Shown piece after piece: positions 1-10,900 of a stretch of 64,000 nt of DNA. Position numbers and translations under genes: made by a program. Numbering within the stretch: the first letter of the stretch is position 1; the number at the start of each line of letters is the position of its first letter. The notes beneath the pieces were generated by a model. The model searched no databases and was not told the DNA's origin. It saw only the letters and a list, made by a program, of their open reading frames with translations. The DNA is from Planctomycetota bacterium (GTDB taxonomy: Bacteria; Planctomycetota; Planctomycetia; Gemmatales; Gemmataceae), in contig JACPPF010000091.1 of NCBI GenBank assembly GCA_016191165.1, positions 1 through 64,000 of the forward strand, in the 5' to 3' direction.

Positions 1-316
1 ACAACCGAACCTCGCGGCGCCACAAGAGCATCGTCGCTTCGCGACTCATCAAGCCTGCGAAGTGCCCCTGAAAAAAACTTCAAGAAAAAGGGGAAGAATC
101 AGCGTGCGCGCTCTTGACCGGCGGGCCATGATATGGGTTAGGCGGCTTGGCGAGCTGGGCGAGCGCATTTCGCGAGACTTCAGTATTTTCGGACCCTGCC
201 ATTCGACGAAACCCTGGCAGCCGGGGATCGTCTTTTTGCTTGCCTTCGCGTTTGCGGCGCGCGACAATCCACTTCTGGATTTCCCATGCGCAGGATTTCT
301 TCCCCCCCAGCCGCTC
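1..316. other. Left-edge stretch with no supported gene
   Basis: The sigma-factor frame stays open upstream to position 62, but that part has no recognisable protein homology and the sigma domain begins after 317. I see no tRNA, terminator or convincing promoter here. Confidence 0.4.
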
Positions 317-898
317 ATGGAAAACGCCCTGTCCTCCCCCGATGTCACCACCTTGCTTCGGCTCATGCGCGAGGGGCCTGAAACCCAGAAACGCGACGCG
401 GCCGATCAGCTCTTTCGGCTCGTGCATGATCGGTTGCATGATTTGGCCGAGATGTACCTGCACAAGGAAGGGCGGGCCAATCCGCTGCTGCAACCGACCC
501 TGCTGGTCACCGATGTTTTTCAAAAACTGGTGGGAGGCAAGAAGATCGGCCCGAGCGACCGCAAGGAGTTCTTTGCTTTCGCGCGCCGGGCGATTCCGCA
601 GATTTTGATCGATTATCATCGACAATTTGCGTCGCGAGCCGGCAAAGCTCCGCATATATCCTTGAACGGGGCGGGCGATGTCGCGGAATCTTCCTCATCG
701 CTAGACCTCGCGGCCTTCCAGGATGTGCTCAACGAACTGGAAACGCTCGACCCGGATCAGCATCGCGTTGTCGTCGATCGCTTCTGCCTTGGACGCACGT
801 TGCAGGAGATCGCCGACGAGATGGAAAGGCCGTTGATCTTTGTTCGGCGCAAGTGGAATGCGGCCCGCGTTTGGCTGCATCGGCGGTTGACGAAGTAA
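317..898 (+). CDS. ECF-family RNA polymerase sigma factor
   Basis: A 193-residue cytoplasmic sigma factor of the planctomycete ECF type (Sigma70_ECF). The region-2-like part (about residues 15-100) has the family pattern LHDLAEMYLHKEG, then LLVTDVFQKLVGG and FFAFARRAIPQILIDYHRQ. The region-4 helix-turn-helix (about 130-190) contains LDPDQHRVVVDRF, LGRTLQEIADEM and the recognition helix up to RKWNAARVWLHRRL. The ATG at 317 is preferred because the open upstream extension lacks homology. It lies 73 bp ahead of a large Ser/Thr kinase on the same strand. Planctomycete ECF factors are often paired with such kinases, so kinase-controlled sigma activity is likely but inferred. No anti-sigma factor is seen. 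Family assignment is solid; the regulon is unknown. Confidence 0.88.
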   Translation: MENALSSPDVTTLLRLMREGPETQKRDAADQLFRLVHDRLHDLAEMYLHKEGRANPLLQPTLLVTDVFQKLVGGKKIGPSDRKEFFAFARRAIPQILIDYHRQFASRAGKAPHISLNGAGDVAESSSSLDLAAFQDVLNELETLDPDQHRVVVDRFCLGRTLQEIADEMERPLIFVRRKWNAARVWLHRRLTK

Positions 899-924
899 GG
901 CGATTGCGGTTTCGCGCTGGCGTG

Positions 925-947
925 GCGCCTTGCGAACGCCAAGGCGC
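925..947. repeat. Small hairpin in the sigma-kinase gap
   Basis: GCGCCTTG (925-932) and CAAGGCGC (940-947) form an 8-bp stem with a 7-base loop just before the kinase ribosome-binding site. It could be a repeat remnant or a translational control hairpin. Confidence 0.45.
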
Positions 948-971
948 GAGCGGCGAGACGGAGAAAACGTT

Positions 972-3900
972 ATGAACCCCACCTTCTATCGTCGCGCATG
1001 TGGTCTCGTGGAAGAGGCGCTCGAAATGAACCCGGCCGAGCGCACGGCCTTTCTCGCGCGCGAATGCGGCACTGATGCGGAGCTGCGCGCCGAGGTCGAA
1101 TCGCTCCTGTCTCATGCGGCCAAGGTGCCGAACAGTTTCCTGGCTAGCCCGATTCTCTATCCCGACGAGGCGCCGTCAACGCTGGACGCCGTGTCGCTGG
1201 CGTCAACGATTGATTTCCCCGCCGGCTTCGACCACCCTTACACGCTCCAGGAGGTTCCGAACTATCGGGTCCTTCGAACGCTCGGCAAAGGCGGCATGGG
1301 CGTGGTCTATCTCGCGCAGGATTTGAAGTTGCCGAGGCAGGTAGCGCTGAAGATGATCCGCGCCGGCGTCGATGCGGACGAGAAGCAAAAGCAGCGTTTT
1401 CAGGGCGAGGCCCGCGCGGTCGCCAGGCTCGGGCATCCGAATATCGTGCAGATCTACGAGGTGGGCGAGCACGCGGGAAACCCTTACTTCGCGCTGGAAT
1501 ATGTTGGAGGCGGCACGCTGGCGCAAAAGCTCGACCACAAACCGATGCCGGCCGAGGACGCGGCCCAGATCGTGCTCACGCTGGCCAGGGCCGTCGAGGC
1601 AGCACATCAGGTCGGCATCATTCATCGCGATCTCAAACCCGCCAACGTCTTGCTCACGTCCGACGGCACTCCCAAGGTCACCGACTTCGGCCTGGCCAAG
1701 CAGCTCGACGCCGATCAGGCCCTGTCGCATACCGGGGACATCATGGGCACGCCGTCGTACATGGCGCCCGAGCAAGCGTTTGGCCGCATTCAGGACATCA
1801 GCCCAAAAACCGACGTGTACGCTCTGGGCGCCATTCTTTATGAAGCGTTGACCGGCAAGGCGCCGTTCAAGGGCGAGAACACGCTGGAAACGCTCGATCA
1901 GGTCCGCCACCAGGAACCGATCCCGCCGCGCAAACTGAAACCCACGGTGCCCCGCGAACTGGAGACGATTTGTTTGAAGTGCCTCCGCAAGGAACCCGCG
2001 GGACGCTACGAGACCGCGCTGGCGCTGGCGCAGGACATCGAGCGTTACCTTAAAGGTGAAGCGATCCTGGCTAGACCTGAAGGCGTGCTGGCCGCGCTGA
2101 ATCGCAAGGTGCGCCGGCATCGCGGAATCGCCATCGCCACCGGTGTCGCGGCGACGGTCATTCTGATTGTCGCCGTCAGCGCGGTTGGCGTCATTCTGAA
2201 TCGCAGCGGGCGGCTGGCGCGCATCGAACAGCTCGAGGCACAAATCAAGCTCGATCGCGAAGACGCCAGACGAACGCAGTGGACCGACGCGGACATTGAA
2301 AACCATGAAGCCCTGATCAAGACGTTGGCCCATGAAGCACCGGACAACCCGAAGCGCATCGCGCTGGCGCGCCAGCAATTCAGTGCGGCCCTGCTCCAGT
2401 CGGCGCACGATCGCCTCCGGGCGGACGCCGCGTTGGATCTGGAAGCCAAGGCGTATGTGCAGAAGATCATCAACGACTTGAACCAGCGCGATGCGATCCG
2501 GGCGAAGGAATTGGCTGAACTATTCAAATTGCGCTTGCGCGACGTCTGGGACGAAGTAACGCCCAAGTTCGAGCCGATGAAGGCCGACTTCCTGTTGCCG
2601 AAATTCAAACGCCAGCGCCGCCCGGACGACCTGGTCCTGATCAACCGGCGCAGCGAGGGCAATGTGAGCGTGGAAGTGACCTGGGACAAATGGGAAAATG
2701 CCAGGCAGTTGGCGGTGGCGTTACACGGCGACAACGATCCCGAGATGACCGGGTATGTCTTTTTGATCGAAGTGGCGCAAGCCACGAAAAAGGATGCCAC
2801 TTTCGCTGATTTGCGTGGTATTCAAACCAAGGAGGTCGGCAAGGATGTGCTGCGCGTGCAAATCCTCCGCAACGGCGTGACGCTGGCGCGGGCCGACAAC
2901 CTGCGCATCGACGCTTTGCCCCGCGGACCCTTACGCCTGACCGGGGAAAGGGAAAACGATCGGGTTCGCTTCCTGGTGAATCAGAAGGAGGTCCTCAAGG
3001 CGCGCGATCTCGTGCCGTTGCCGCCGCGGGGGTTTTTCGGCTTCCTCAGGCCAAAGGATGTCTACCCGAAGAGCGTGGCGGCCCGCAAGCAGGCGTTACC
3101 GGGCAAGCCGAGCAAGGTGGAGTTGGGAGACAACCTTTTCGCGCAGGGCAAATTCGCTGACGCGGAGGAGTTTTACGCCAAGCAGGCCGTTCGCCTGTTG
3201 GGCACCACCGACTGGGCCGAGGCCCGTTTCAAGAGTTCGCTGGCATTGGAGGAACTCAACCAGCGTGACAAGGCAATTCAGGGGTATGAACAGATCGTCA
3301 AGCAGGGCGATGTTCAAAAAGAGAACCAATACGTGTTCCTCGCGCTATTTCAGCTTCTCGTTCACCGCCTGCGCGACAAGAACCTGGACCAGGCCGACTT
3401 CTTGTTGACCAAGCTGAAGGCGATGGGCCGCCAGAAGGAACTGATGCTCTTTGTCCCCCAGGAAGTGCGCGACCAGATCATGGAAGCCTATTCCGACGAC
3501 AGCGGTGGACTTGGTTTATGGCGCCCCAATCCGCGCCGGCTGGAAAACGCTCGCCGGCGGATCGAAGTGCAGGAACTGATGGAAATCCCGGCCATGTACG
3601 TCGGCTGGAGTCAACTAGCCCTGCTGCGTGTACTCCGCAGTGAAGGCCATCTCGATGAAGCCATTCTCACCGTGCGCAACTGGCTCGACCATCTGCCGGC
3701 CGATGATACCCTTTTCGGCGCTCTCTTCACAGCCGAATACGGCTGGATGATGCGCGAGAAGGGCACGCCCGGAAAAGCGCTCGACGAAATTCAACGCCGG
3801 CTTTTTATCAACGAGGGGCCTTTTCGCCAGGCGAACGCACCGTTGCTGCTTGAACGAGCCAGACTCCATGCGGTCATGAAAAACTGGGTCCTCGCCGAGC

Positions 3901-4418
3901 AGGATGTCGAGAGATTCCTGGCCGTGGCCACGCCGGGACAACGCCACTTTCGGCACCTTTCCGACGCCAACATCATGCTCGGCCTCATTCGAGAAGCCCG
4001 GGGCGATTTCGACGGCGCAATGCGAATTTGGCGGCAAGGAAAATATCGGGGTGACCTCAACGACATCGGGTTTGGCGGCGAAATGGCCGGGGGCATCGGC
4101 GTTGTCAACCTCCTCATCCTGGACACCCTTTGCCGCGATCTCGACGAGCCACGTCTGGAAGCCGTCGTGCGCAACTACCTGCGAAACCAGCCCCAGGTTC
4201 TCGGCGTGCTAAACGCATTCGATCCCAAGGGCCTGTTTCGGCTCGGCGCCGCCGTCGGCAATCGCATGTGGTATTCTCCCAGGGGAAAAGCGGTATTGCG
4301 CAAAGTTGCTTTTCAGGATTGCTCCCTCAAGGAATTCTTTGCCCTGCCCGGCAAGGTGGCGGCAATCGAGGTCATCAGTGACGAGGCCCTCGCCGGGAAA
4401 ATGACCAAGGAACAGTAG
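972..4418 (+). CDS. Receptor-like Ser/Thr protein kinase with C-terminal sensor region; frame cut by amber codon
   Basis: A 1148-residue membrane kinase (Pkn family). Residues 1-95 are a helical leader typical of planctomycete kinases. The kinase domain spans about 98-365, with glycine loop LGKGGMG, VALKMI lysine, catalytic HRDLKPANVLL, TDFGLAK and MAPEQ. A juxtamembrane part is followed by one membrane span at about 393-415, then a coiled coil. A long extracytoplasmic part holds a beta-rich LamG-like stretch and TPR-like helices. The ATG at 972 has GGAG eight bases upstream. It follows the ECF sigma gene in the same direction. The frame ends at TAG 4416-4418, but the same frame then continues with protein-like sequence to 4727 (next entry). 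The gene may therefore be truncated or read through. Kinase call is secure; ligand and substrate are unknown. Confidence 0.9.
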   Translation: MNPTFYRRACGLVEEALEMNPAERTAFLARECGTDAELRAEVESLLSHAAKVPNSFLASPILYPDEAPSTLDAVSLASTIDFPAGFDHPYTLQEVPNYRVLRTLGKGGMGVVYLAQDLKLPRQVALKMIRAGVDADEKQKQRFQGEARAVARLGHPNIVQIYEVGEHAGNPYFALEYVGGGTLAQKLDHKPMPAEDAAQIVLTLARAVEAAHQVGIIHRDLKPANVLLTSDGTPKVTDFGLAKQLDADQALSHTGDIMGTPSYMAPEQAFGRIQDISPKTDVYALGAILYEALTGKAPFKGENTLETLDQVRHQEPIPPRKLKPTVPRELETICLKCLRKEPAGRYETALALAQDIERYLKGEAILARPEGVLAALNRKVRRHRGIAIATGVAATVILIVAVSAVGVILNRSGRLARIEQLEAQIKLDREDARRTQWTDADIENHEALIKTLAHEAPDNPKRIALARQQFSAALLQSAHDRLRADAALDLEAKAYVQKIINDLNQRDAIRAKELAELFKLRLRDVWDEVTPKFEPMKADFLLPKFKRQRRPDDLVLINRRSEGNVSVEVTWDKWENARQLAVALHGDNDPEMTGYVFLIEVAQATKKDATFADLRGIQTKEVGKDVLRVQILRNGVTLARADNLRIDALPRGPLRLTGERENDRVRFLVNQKEVLKARDLVPLPPRGFFGFLRPKDVYPKSVAARKQALPGKPSKVELGDNLFAQGKFADAEEFYAKQAVRLLGTTDWAEARFKSSLALEELNQRDKAIQGYEQIVKQGDVQKENQYVFLALFQLLVHRLRDKNLDQADFLLTKLKAMGRQKELMLFVPQEVRDQIMEAYSDDSGGLGLWRPNPRRLENARRRIEVQELMEIPAMYVGWSQLALLRVLRSEGHLDEAILTVRNWLDHLPADDTLFGALFTAEYGWMMREKGTPGKALDEIQRRLFINEGPFRQANAPLLLERARLHAVMKNWVLAEQDVERFLAVATPGQRHFRHLSDANIMLGLIREARGDFDGAMRIWRQGKYRGDLNDIGFGGEMAGGIGVVNLLILDTLCRDLDEPRLEAVVRNYLRNQPQVLGVLNAFDPKGLFRLGAAVGNRMWYSPRGKAVLRKVAFQDCSLKEFFALPGKVAAIEVISDEALAGKMTKEQ

Positions 4419-4727
4419 GACCTGCTCGATCACCTGGGAAACGAAGGTTACAAGGCTCTCCTGGCCGGCAAGGTTACGGAGATCCAGATAGGTGAAATGA
4501 TCTATCTGTGGAAACGAGGCCGTCTTCCGATCTTCGGCATCCAGACGTTGACTCGGCTCGACCCGTCCATCCGCGGCCAGGCGGCTTACTTTATGGGTTT
4601 GCGATTTCAGCGTATGGGCCGCCCTGCGGAGCAGGTTTTCAACGTCGCATTGAAGACCGCGGGGCCCGGTTCGTCGTTGGAGCGTTTGACGAAGCGCGAA
4701 CTTGGCCGGCCCACGAAGAAAAAGTAG
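4419..4727 (+). pseudogene. In-frame 102-codon continuation of the kinase beyond an amber codon
   Basis: Directly after the TAG at 4416-4418 the kinase frame is open for 102 codons and ends at TAG 4725-4727. The translation begins DLLDHLGNEGYKALLAG and contains GQAAYFMGLRFQRMGRPAEQ, which looks like the helical repeats of the kinase sensor region. It ends in a basic tail. There is no start codon with a ribosome-binding site at its head; an ATG at 4497 lies inside. The simplest reading is a full protein of 1251 codons with CAG changed to TAG. Suppression, sequencing error and recent decay are all possible. Confidence 0.6.
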
Positions 4728-4839
4728 CCACAAGGTTTTTGTCCAGCACTTCCACCCCCCAAGTTCCCCATCGTTCGACGAGGCGTTCAGGGCGAAGTTT
4801 TTTTTTTGGTTTTTTCGGTCTCTTCTCCCGCGAACACGT

Positions 4840-4845
4840 TATAAT
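4840..4845 (+). promoter_or_regulatory. Possible -10 element before the giant membrane-protein gene
   Basis: A perfect TATAAT lies in an A/T-rich island (about 4797-4866) inside G+C-rich DNA, 70 bases before the GTG start at 4916. No good -35 is seen at 16-18 bp. An 11-base T tract at about 4799-4809 may end transcription of the kinase gene. Confidence 0.3.
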
Positions 4846-4915
4846 GCAAAAAGTTTGCAATAACTAACTTGCAACGAACCCATCGTCCGATGGCTACAGA
4901 TCGGGGGGATACGCC

Positions 4916-7900
4916 GTGGAGATTCTCGCGGGCCTTGTCTGTTTCGTGGTCGTCCTCGCCCTGTTTCTGGCGATCATCGCCGTCGTCGGGCATGGGCTTT
5001 GGCTGATGGCGGCCGGCATTTTTGGGCGGGATCATGCGAACGCGACGCCGCGCTCGCGATCTCGCCTTTTTCGCGCCTGCGTCGGCTGTGGCGATGAATT
5101 TCGGTCGGACGAAAACTGTTGCCCCTGGTGCGGCCTTGATCCGCATGGCAAATCCGCGCATGAACTCAACGACCTCGAAGCGGCCGCGCGCATGGTGCAG
5201 CGGCTGCGCGATGACGGGACATTGGCAACGGAGACGGCCGAGGCTGTGTATCAGGGCATCGAACGGCGGCAGCGGGAATTGCTCCCGACACGCTCGTCGC
5301 GGCGGACGGTGGAGCCGATTCGCGAACCGGAGGCCGGGCCGAACGCGCAACTGGAGGCGTGGCTGGGCGTCGATCTTGGCGTTGGGCTGACCGTGGAACG
5401 TAAACAGAAGGCGCTTGCGCTGCTGCGAGCGTTGTCGCCCGAGGACTTGCGGACGCTGTCCGCCGCGACACTCGCTGGCGCGGCACGTTTGCAAAACGCG
5501 GTGGGTTTGATGAGCCGGGCGCGCGAGACCTACCAGATGGTCCTTGAATGCCACCCGGAGTCGGCATGGGCGGCCCAGGCCGCGCTCGAGTCCCTGCGCC
5601 TCGCACTGCGAGTTGAGGATCAAGCGACAGCCGGCGCGCTCGCGGAGGTTGTCGAAAAAAGGCCTGACTGGATTGCCGCGGCGCCCGAGCTCGCGGGTCT
5701 GGTCGATCGTGTCCTGGGCAAAGAAGCGGAGGTTGTCTCCGAACCAGCGCCGGCCCCCGCGCTGGAAACCGTGAACCCAGGTGTCCCGTCCCTGCCGCCC
5801 TTGCCAATCGAAACGCCGGCGGCGCCCCCACCGCCGCGGCGCAGTTTCGCTGAATGGATCGGCGTATTCATGGAGGAACGCAACATCCTCTGGGGCGAGT
5901 TGATCGGCGGCACCCTGATCGTCGGCTGCTCGATCGCGCTGGTCATCAGCCTGTGGAAGACGCTGGAAGGAATCGAATTTTTCCCGTTCCTCATCCTGGC
6001 GGCGATCACCAGCGCACTTTTCGCGGCGGGTTTCTACACGTTGCATCACTGGAAGCTGGAATCGACGAGCCGCGGGCTCCTATTGATTGCCACACTGCTC
6101 GTGCCGTTGAGTTTCCTGGTGCTGGCCGGGTTGATCGAGACGGAAAGCGCGGGGTTGCTTTACTATGCGACCGGCGGAGCGTCGCTGACTCTCTTTGGCT
6201 GGCTACTGCTTCGGTCGTCGCGCATCCTTATTCAAGCGCCGCTTGAAATCCCCGGCAGTGCCCTGGCCGTCGCGCTGGCGGTGCTCGTCCCGGCCGGGGC
6301 GCAACTGGCGGCGCCGCTCGCGCTTGCCGATGACTCCCGCAGATTGACGTTCCTGTATCTCCTGAGTCTCTTGCCTGCACTGGCCCAGGCGAGCGTTCTC
6401 GGCTGGCTGCTCCTGCGGTTGAGCGATGCAAAGTCGTGGAGCATCGCCCGGCTCGTCGCAATGCTCATCGCCCTGGGCAGCGTGACGTTTGCATGCGGGT
6501 CGGTATTCGGCTTCTTGGTTGGCTACCCGCTGCGCTTCGTCGATCTATCACAACTGTTGGTGCCGCTCGCGCCGGCACTCACGTTGATGGGCACGCCGAT
6601 CCTTTTCTCCGGCATCTTGACGCGCCGCAAGCTCAGGACTTCCCCAAGCCCCGAGATGATTGAGGCGAATCCCGGGGAGACCGACACCGCCGGCCTATGG
6701 CGCACGCTCGGCACCGCGCTGGGGTTGACCGGCATCGTCGTCATGTTCGGCGGCTTCGTGATTTCGATCGACGACCCGATCCATCGCGGAATCGCCGGCT
6801 CGATCAACCTGGCAGCGCTGCTGAGCGCCGCCTGGGTATTGCGCGTGCCCGTGCTGCATGGTCCGGCGCAAGTTTACCTTGCCGCGCTGGCGATCTTCGG
6901 TTGGGATTTCGATCCGTTGAGATTGATCGAGAGCCCGGCCTCGGCCCTCAAGTTGGTCGGCCTGCTGGCGGTCCAGGTTGCGCTGGCGGAATGGTTGGCG
7001 CGGAGGAATCGGGGCCTGGACGCTCGCTTTTATGCCGCGGGCGGCGCGGTCTCAACGGGGCTGGCGTTGCTCCTGAATTTCCCGTTCTGGTTCACGGATC
7101 CGGGCATCGCCGCGCTGGTGTTCGGCTCGGTCGCGGCGATCTGGTGGGCCGCCAACCTGCGCTGGCGTCTGGCCGAAATCTCCTACGCGTGTTCCACGGC
7201 ATTGGCGGTGGCAATCTACTTTGCAAGTCGCTACGCGCTGGATTTGCCAATGGTGGAGCGCATGCTCTGGGTTCTTCTGACCCATGCGACGATCTGCCTC
7301 GGCGCATGCGTTGGTTTGCGCCTTGGCCCGGCCCGGCTGAATGATTCCTTCCGTGTGCCGCTGGAAATCGCGGGTCTGATCGCCACGGGACTGGCGGCCG
7401 GGGTCATTGGCATCGAGCTTTTCGACGAGGCAGCAAGCTGGGCGACGCTGTGTCAGGCCAGCGCGTGGCTGGCGGGGTTGTGGCTGATGATCGCGGTTCT
7501 CGAATCGCTGCCTCTGCTCTTCGCGGGGTTTCAGATTGCCCTGAGTTTGGTCTGGTTCTTCGGCGCGGCCGCGTGGCTTACCATACAGGGTTGGCACTGG
7601 CGCGAGCCACATAGCGTGCAAATCCACCTGCTTGGGCTCGCGACCCTTGGTCTGTTCTGGGAGGTGATTCGGCTGGGTGCATCGTCGCGACCCCGATTGG
7701 CGAGGCTTGTGGTGCCGACCTTTTGTGGAGTGGATCGCGTCATCACCGGTGGGGTGTTCGTTGTTTACTACGTACTTTGTCTATCGGTAGTTTCCTGGAG
7801 CGTTGGCCGTGAATTGACGCCGACCGCCGATGGCTGGCGCCTTTTCCCGGCGGACTGGCAGGCCCAGGCGTTTTCGATCTGGGCGTGGCTGCCGCTGGCG

Positions 7901-10900
7901 CCGCTCGTGGGGGTCTTGTTGCTGCGTTTTCGGCAACGCGAGGTTGCCTTGCCGTTGCTTGGCTGCACATTGCTGGCGTTGGCGCTTCCGACCCTGGCTT
8001 CGGGGACATGGTTTGACGCCGATCTGGCCGGCGCGTCCGCGCTGCGCTGGGGCTTGATGTTGTGCTATGCGCTGGGCGGCGTGTTGCTTTGGAACCGCCG
8101 TTTGCTTGGCGCAAAGGCCGAGCGCGTGCCGTCGCGCGCGATTCGGGGGCTTCTCGCGTTCGCCGCGCTGGCGCCGGTGCTGGTCATCACGCTGATCGTC
8201 ACCGCGACGAAGTTGTCCGGGCTACCGCTGGGCGGACCGGAGAGCGGCGTTTTTCAAGCGATGGGCGGGCCGGCATCGCTGTTGATTCCTCTTGCGCTTT
8301 TGAGCGCGACGCTGGCCGGGCATGGGCTGCGTGAACGCCTGGCGTACTATCTGCTTGCCGCGGGAATGTTGCTGACCGCGACGAGCGTCGGCGCTTACTT
8401 TCTCGCCTTGCAACGAATGGAACAGCCCTTCGATCAGGCATGGGTCGCGCCGGTCGCGCTTATTTTGGCCACGGGAACGATCTGGCTTGCGACCATCGGC
8501 TGGACCTGGGTTGCCAGTGTTTTGGAATTGAGCGAACCGAGGCCGTTGCTGGATTCAACGCTCCTGTCGCTCCTTGGTTTTCTGGGCGCTGTCCTCTTTG
8601 CCGGCGTTCTGGGCTCGGCTTTGCTGTGGATCATGTTCGGCAGCGGCGACGATGGCCGCACCTGGACCCAAACGGTCGGCTCGCCGTGGAGTTGGCTGGC
8701 GTTCGCGCTGCTGGCGTTTGGTTCGTGCTTCCTGCACTGGCAACGCCGCGCGGCAGTACCGCTGCATTTGCTGGGCTTTCTGGGCATGGCCGCGGTCGGC
8801 GTGGCGGCGTGCAGCGTTGAAGTGCTTTTTCGCGATCAGGGGTTTTCCGCCTTGATGTTCCTGAGCGGCGTGTTCGCGTGCGGCTGGGTGGCGAGTCAAC
8901 TTTACCTTGATCCGAAGCGTGCGCCGAGCTGGCTGACGTGCAGCCAGGACCTTCATGAATCCATTTGGTACGCCGTCCTGCCCGGCGGGCTGGCGATGTT
9001 TCTTGGCAGCGCGGCATTGTTTGACGGCACGAAACCGGCCGTCTGGTCCGCGGAGTCGATCGTATTGGCCGCGTGCGCGAGCGGACTGCTCGCCTATCAA
9101 CGCAAGAAGGAGCTCTGGGCGTCGTTTGCGACGATGTTACTCCTGCCGGCCTGTACGATTTTAGTTTTGCATTTCGACGCGGAAAATCCCAGTCGCTGGC
9201 TGCGTGTCATTCAGCTTGATCTGGCGATTCTCGGCGGCATGTCGATCGTGAGGCTCGGGTTGCGACGGCATCTGGCAATGACCGACTCCGTGCGAGCGCT
9301 CCGGCATCTTCCGATCCAGCTCGGCCTGGGACTGGCCGGTATCGGAATCCTGTATTTCATCGCCGCCCTCTCTTTCGCGCCGCAACCAGCGCAGCCGGGG
9401 GAGTGGCTCTCGCTGTCCGCGGACTGGGCCGGCTGGCTGGCGCTCGTTACGAACGGGGCCGCGGCACTTTGGTATTTCGCGCTGGTAGCCCCACGTCATA
9501 TCGTGCATGTGTTTACCGTGCTCGGGCTCATGGCTGGCATCGCCATCGCAGGCAGCGCGGAAATGGGATTCGGTGGCGCCTGGGTTGCCCATCACGTTCT
9601 GACGTTGACCTGGACGTTGCTTGGTTTGGTGGTGCTGATCCTCGCCTGGACCGGGCAAACGCAAATCGGCATCGGGCCGCGGTTTTGGCCTGCTGAACGC
9701 CGTTCGCGTTGGGCGGACTTTGTTCGGCAATGTTTTCCGGCGCTGACGGCGCGCGTCTGGGTGACCCTGTGTGGCGGCCTGGTCGTGGCGCTCCTGTTGC
9801 GCGCGGCGTCGGTCGAACCCGGGAGAGTGGCGTGGTCCGTGGGGAACACGCTGGCCGTCAGTGTCCTGCTGGGCGCCCTGGCGATCTGGGCACGGGCGTC
9901 GTTTTTCGTCTACGCGTCCGGGTTGCTCTTCAATGTCATCGGCCTGCTCCTTTTTTCCGCGTGGTCGTCCCACCGCTTCAACCTGCGCGGGCCCATGCTG
10001 GGCAACGATGAATGGCTCAGCTACGGCATCCTCGCGCAGGTCCTGAGCTTCGGCGTCGCCGCCATCGTCTGGTCCATGCTCGAACGCAAATTGCACGGCA
10101 AGGGCTTTGACCTCGAACGCGATGATTCACTATCCTTCCCGCAATTCGCCCTGAATGCGGGGATTCACCTGCTCGCCGTCGGTGTCGTGCTATCCAATGG
10201 CTTGCATCTGGCGGGGGAGGAAATTCGCATTGGCATGACGCTGGCCTGGATCGCCCTTGGCGTGTTGGCGCTGGCGGTCGGCTTCGAATTTCTGCGCCCG
10301 CAGGCACGCGGGTTCACGCGCCATCAATTCTACACCTGTGGCCTTTTGGCAATCGGGCTTGGCCTGCACGGTCTGGCGCTGCCCAACGCCGACTGGTTGC
10401 GCTTCGCAACGCTGATGTTGGCCGGCTACGTGCTCCTCATCGTCGTGCTGGCCCGGCTCATTCATGCCATACCCAAATTGCGGGGGTTGTCGGAACTGTC
10501 CGACGGCCGTTGGTTCTGGAATTTCCAGCTCGGCACGGTTGCGTTGATCGGGATTTTGTCAACCTGGCTTGCACTGACCCAGACGACGGCGATGAATCGG
10601 CTGGCCGGCGCACTCGGGTGCGGGATCGTCGCCCTGGCGGCTTACCTGCTGATTCATCCGTGGCCGAGAATTCATGGGCACATCAGCGCCGTGCCGATCT
10701 GGATGGCGCTGGTGCTCGCGCTCGCCAGCATGGTCAATGCCTGCTGGGGATGCATCGATCTCGACATGCCCGCGATCTGGCTTCAGCGTACCGGCGCCTT
10801 GATGGGTGTACTCGGCCTGGCAACGCTGGCCCTTCGCCTCGGCCCGGCACGCTGGTTGAACGCCACGGTCTGGACGACGCCGATGCAAGCGCTCGGCTCC

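Noticed and set aside
4416-4418. Selenocysteine or pyrrolysine decoding at the kinase stop
   Set aside because: Selenocysteine uses TGA, not TAG. Pyrrolysine would need pyl genes, which are not seen. A mutation or sequencing error is simpler.
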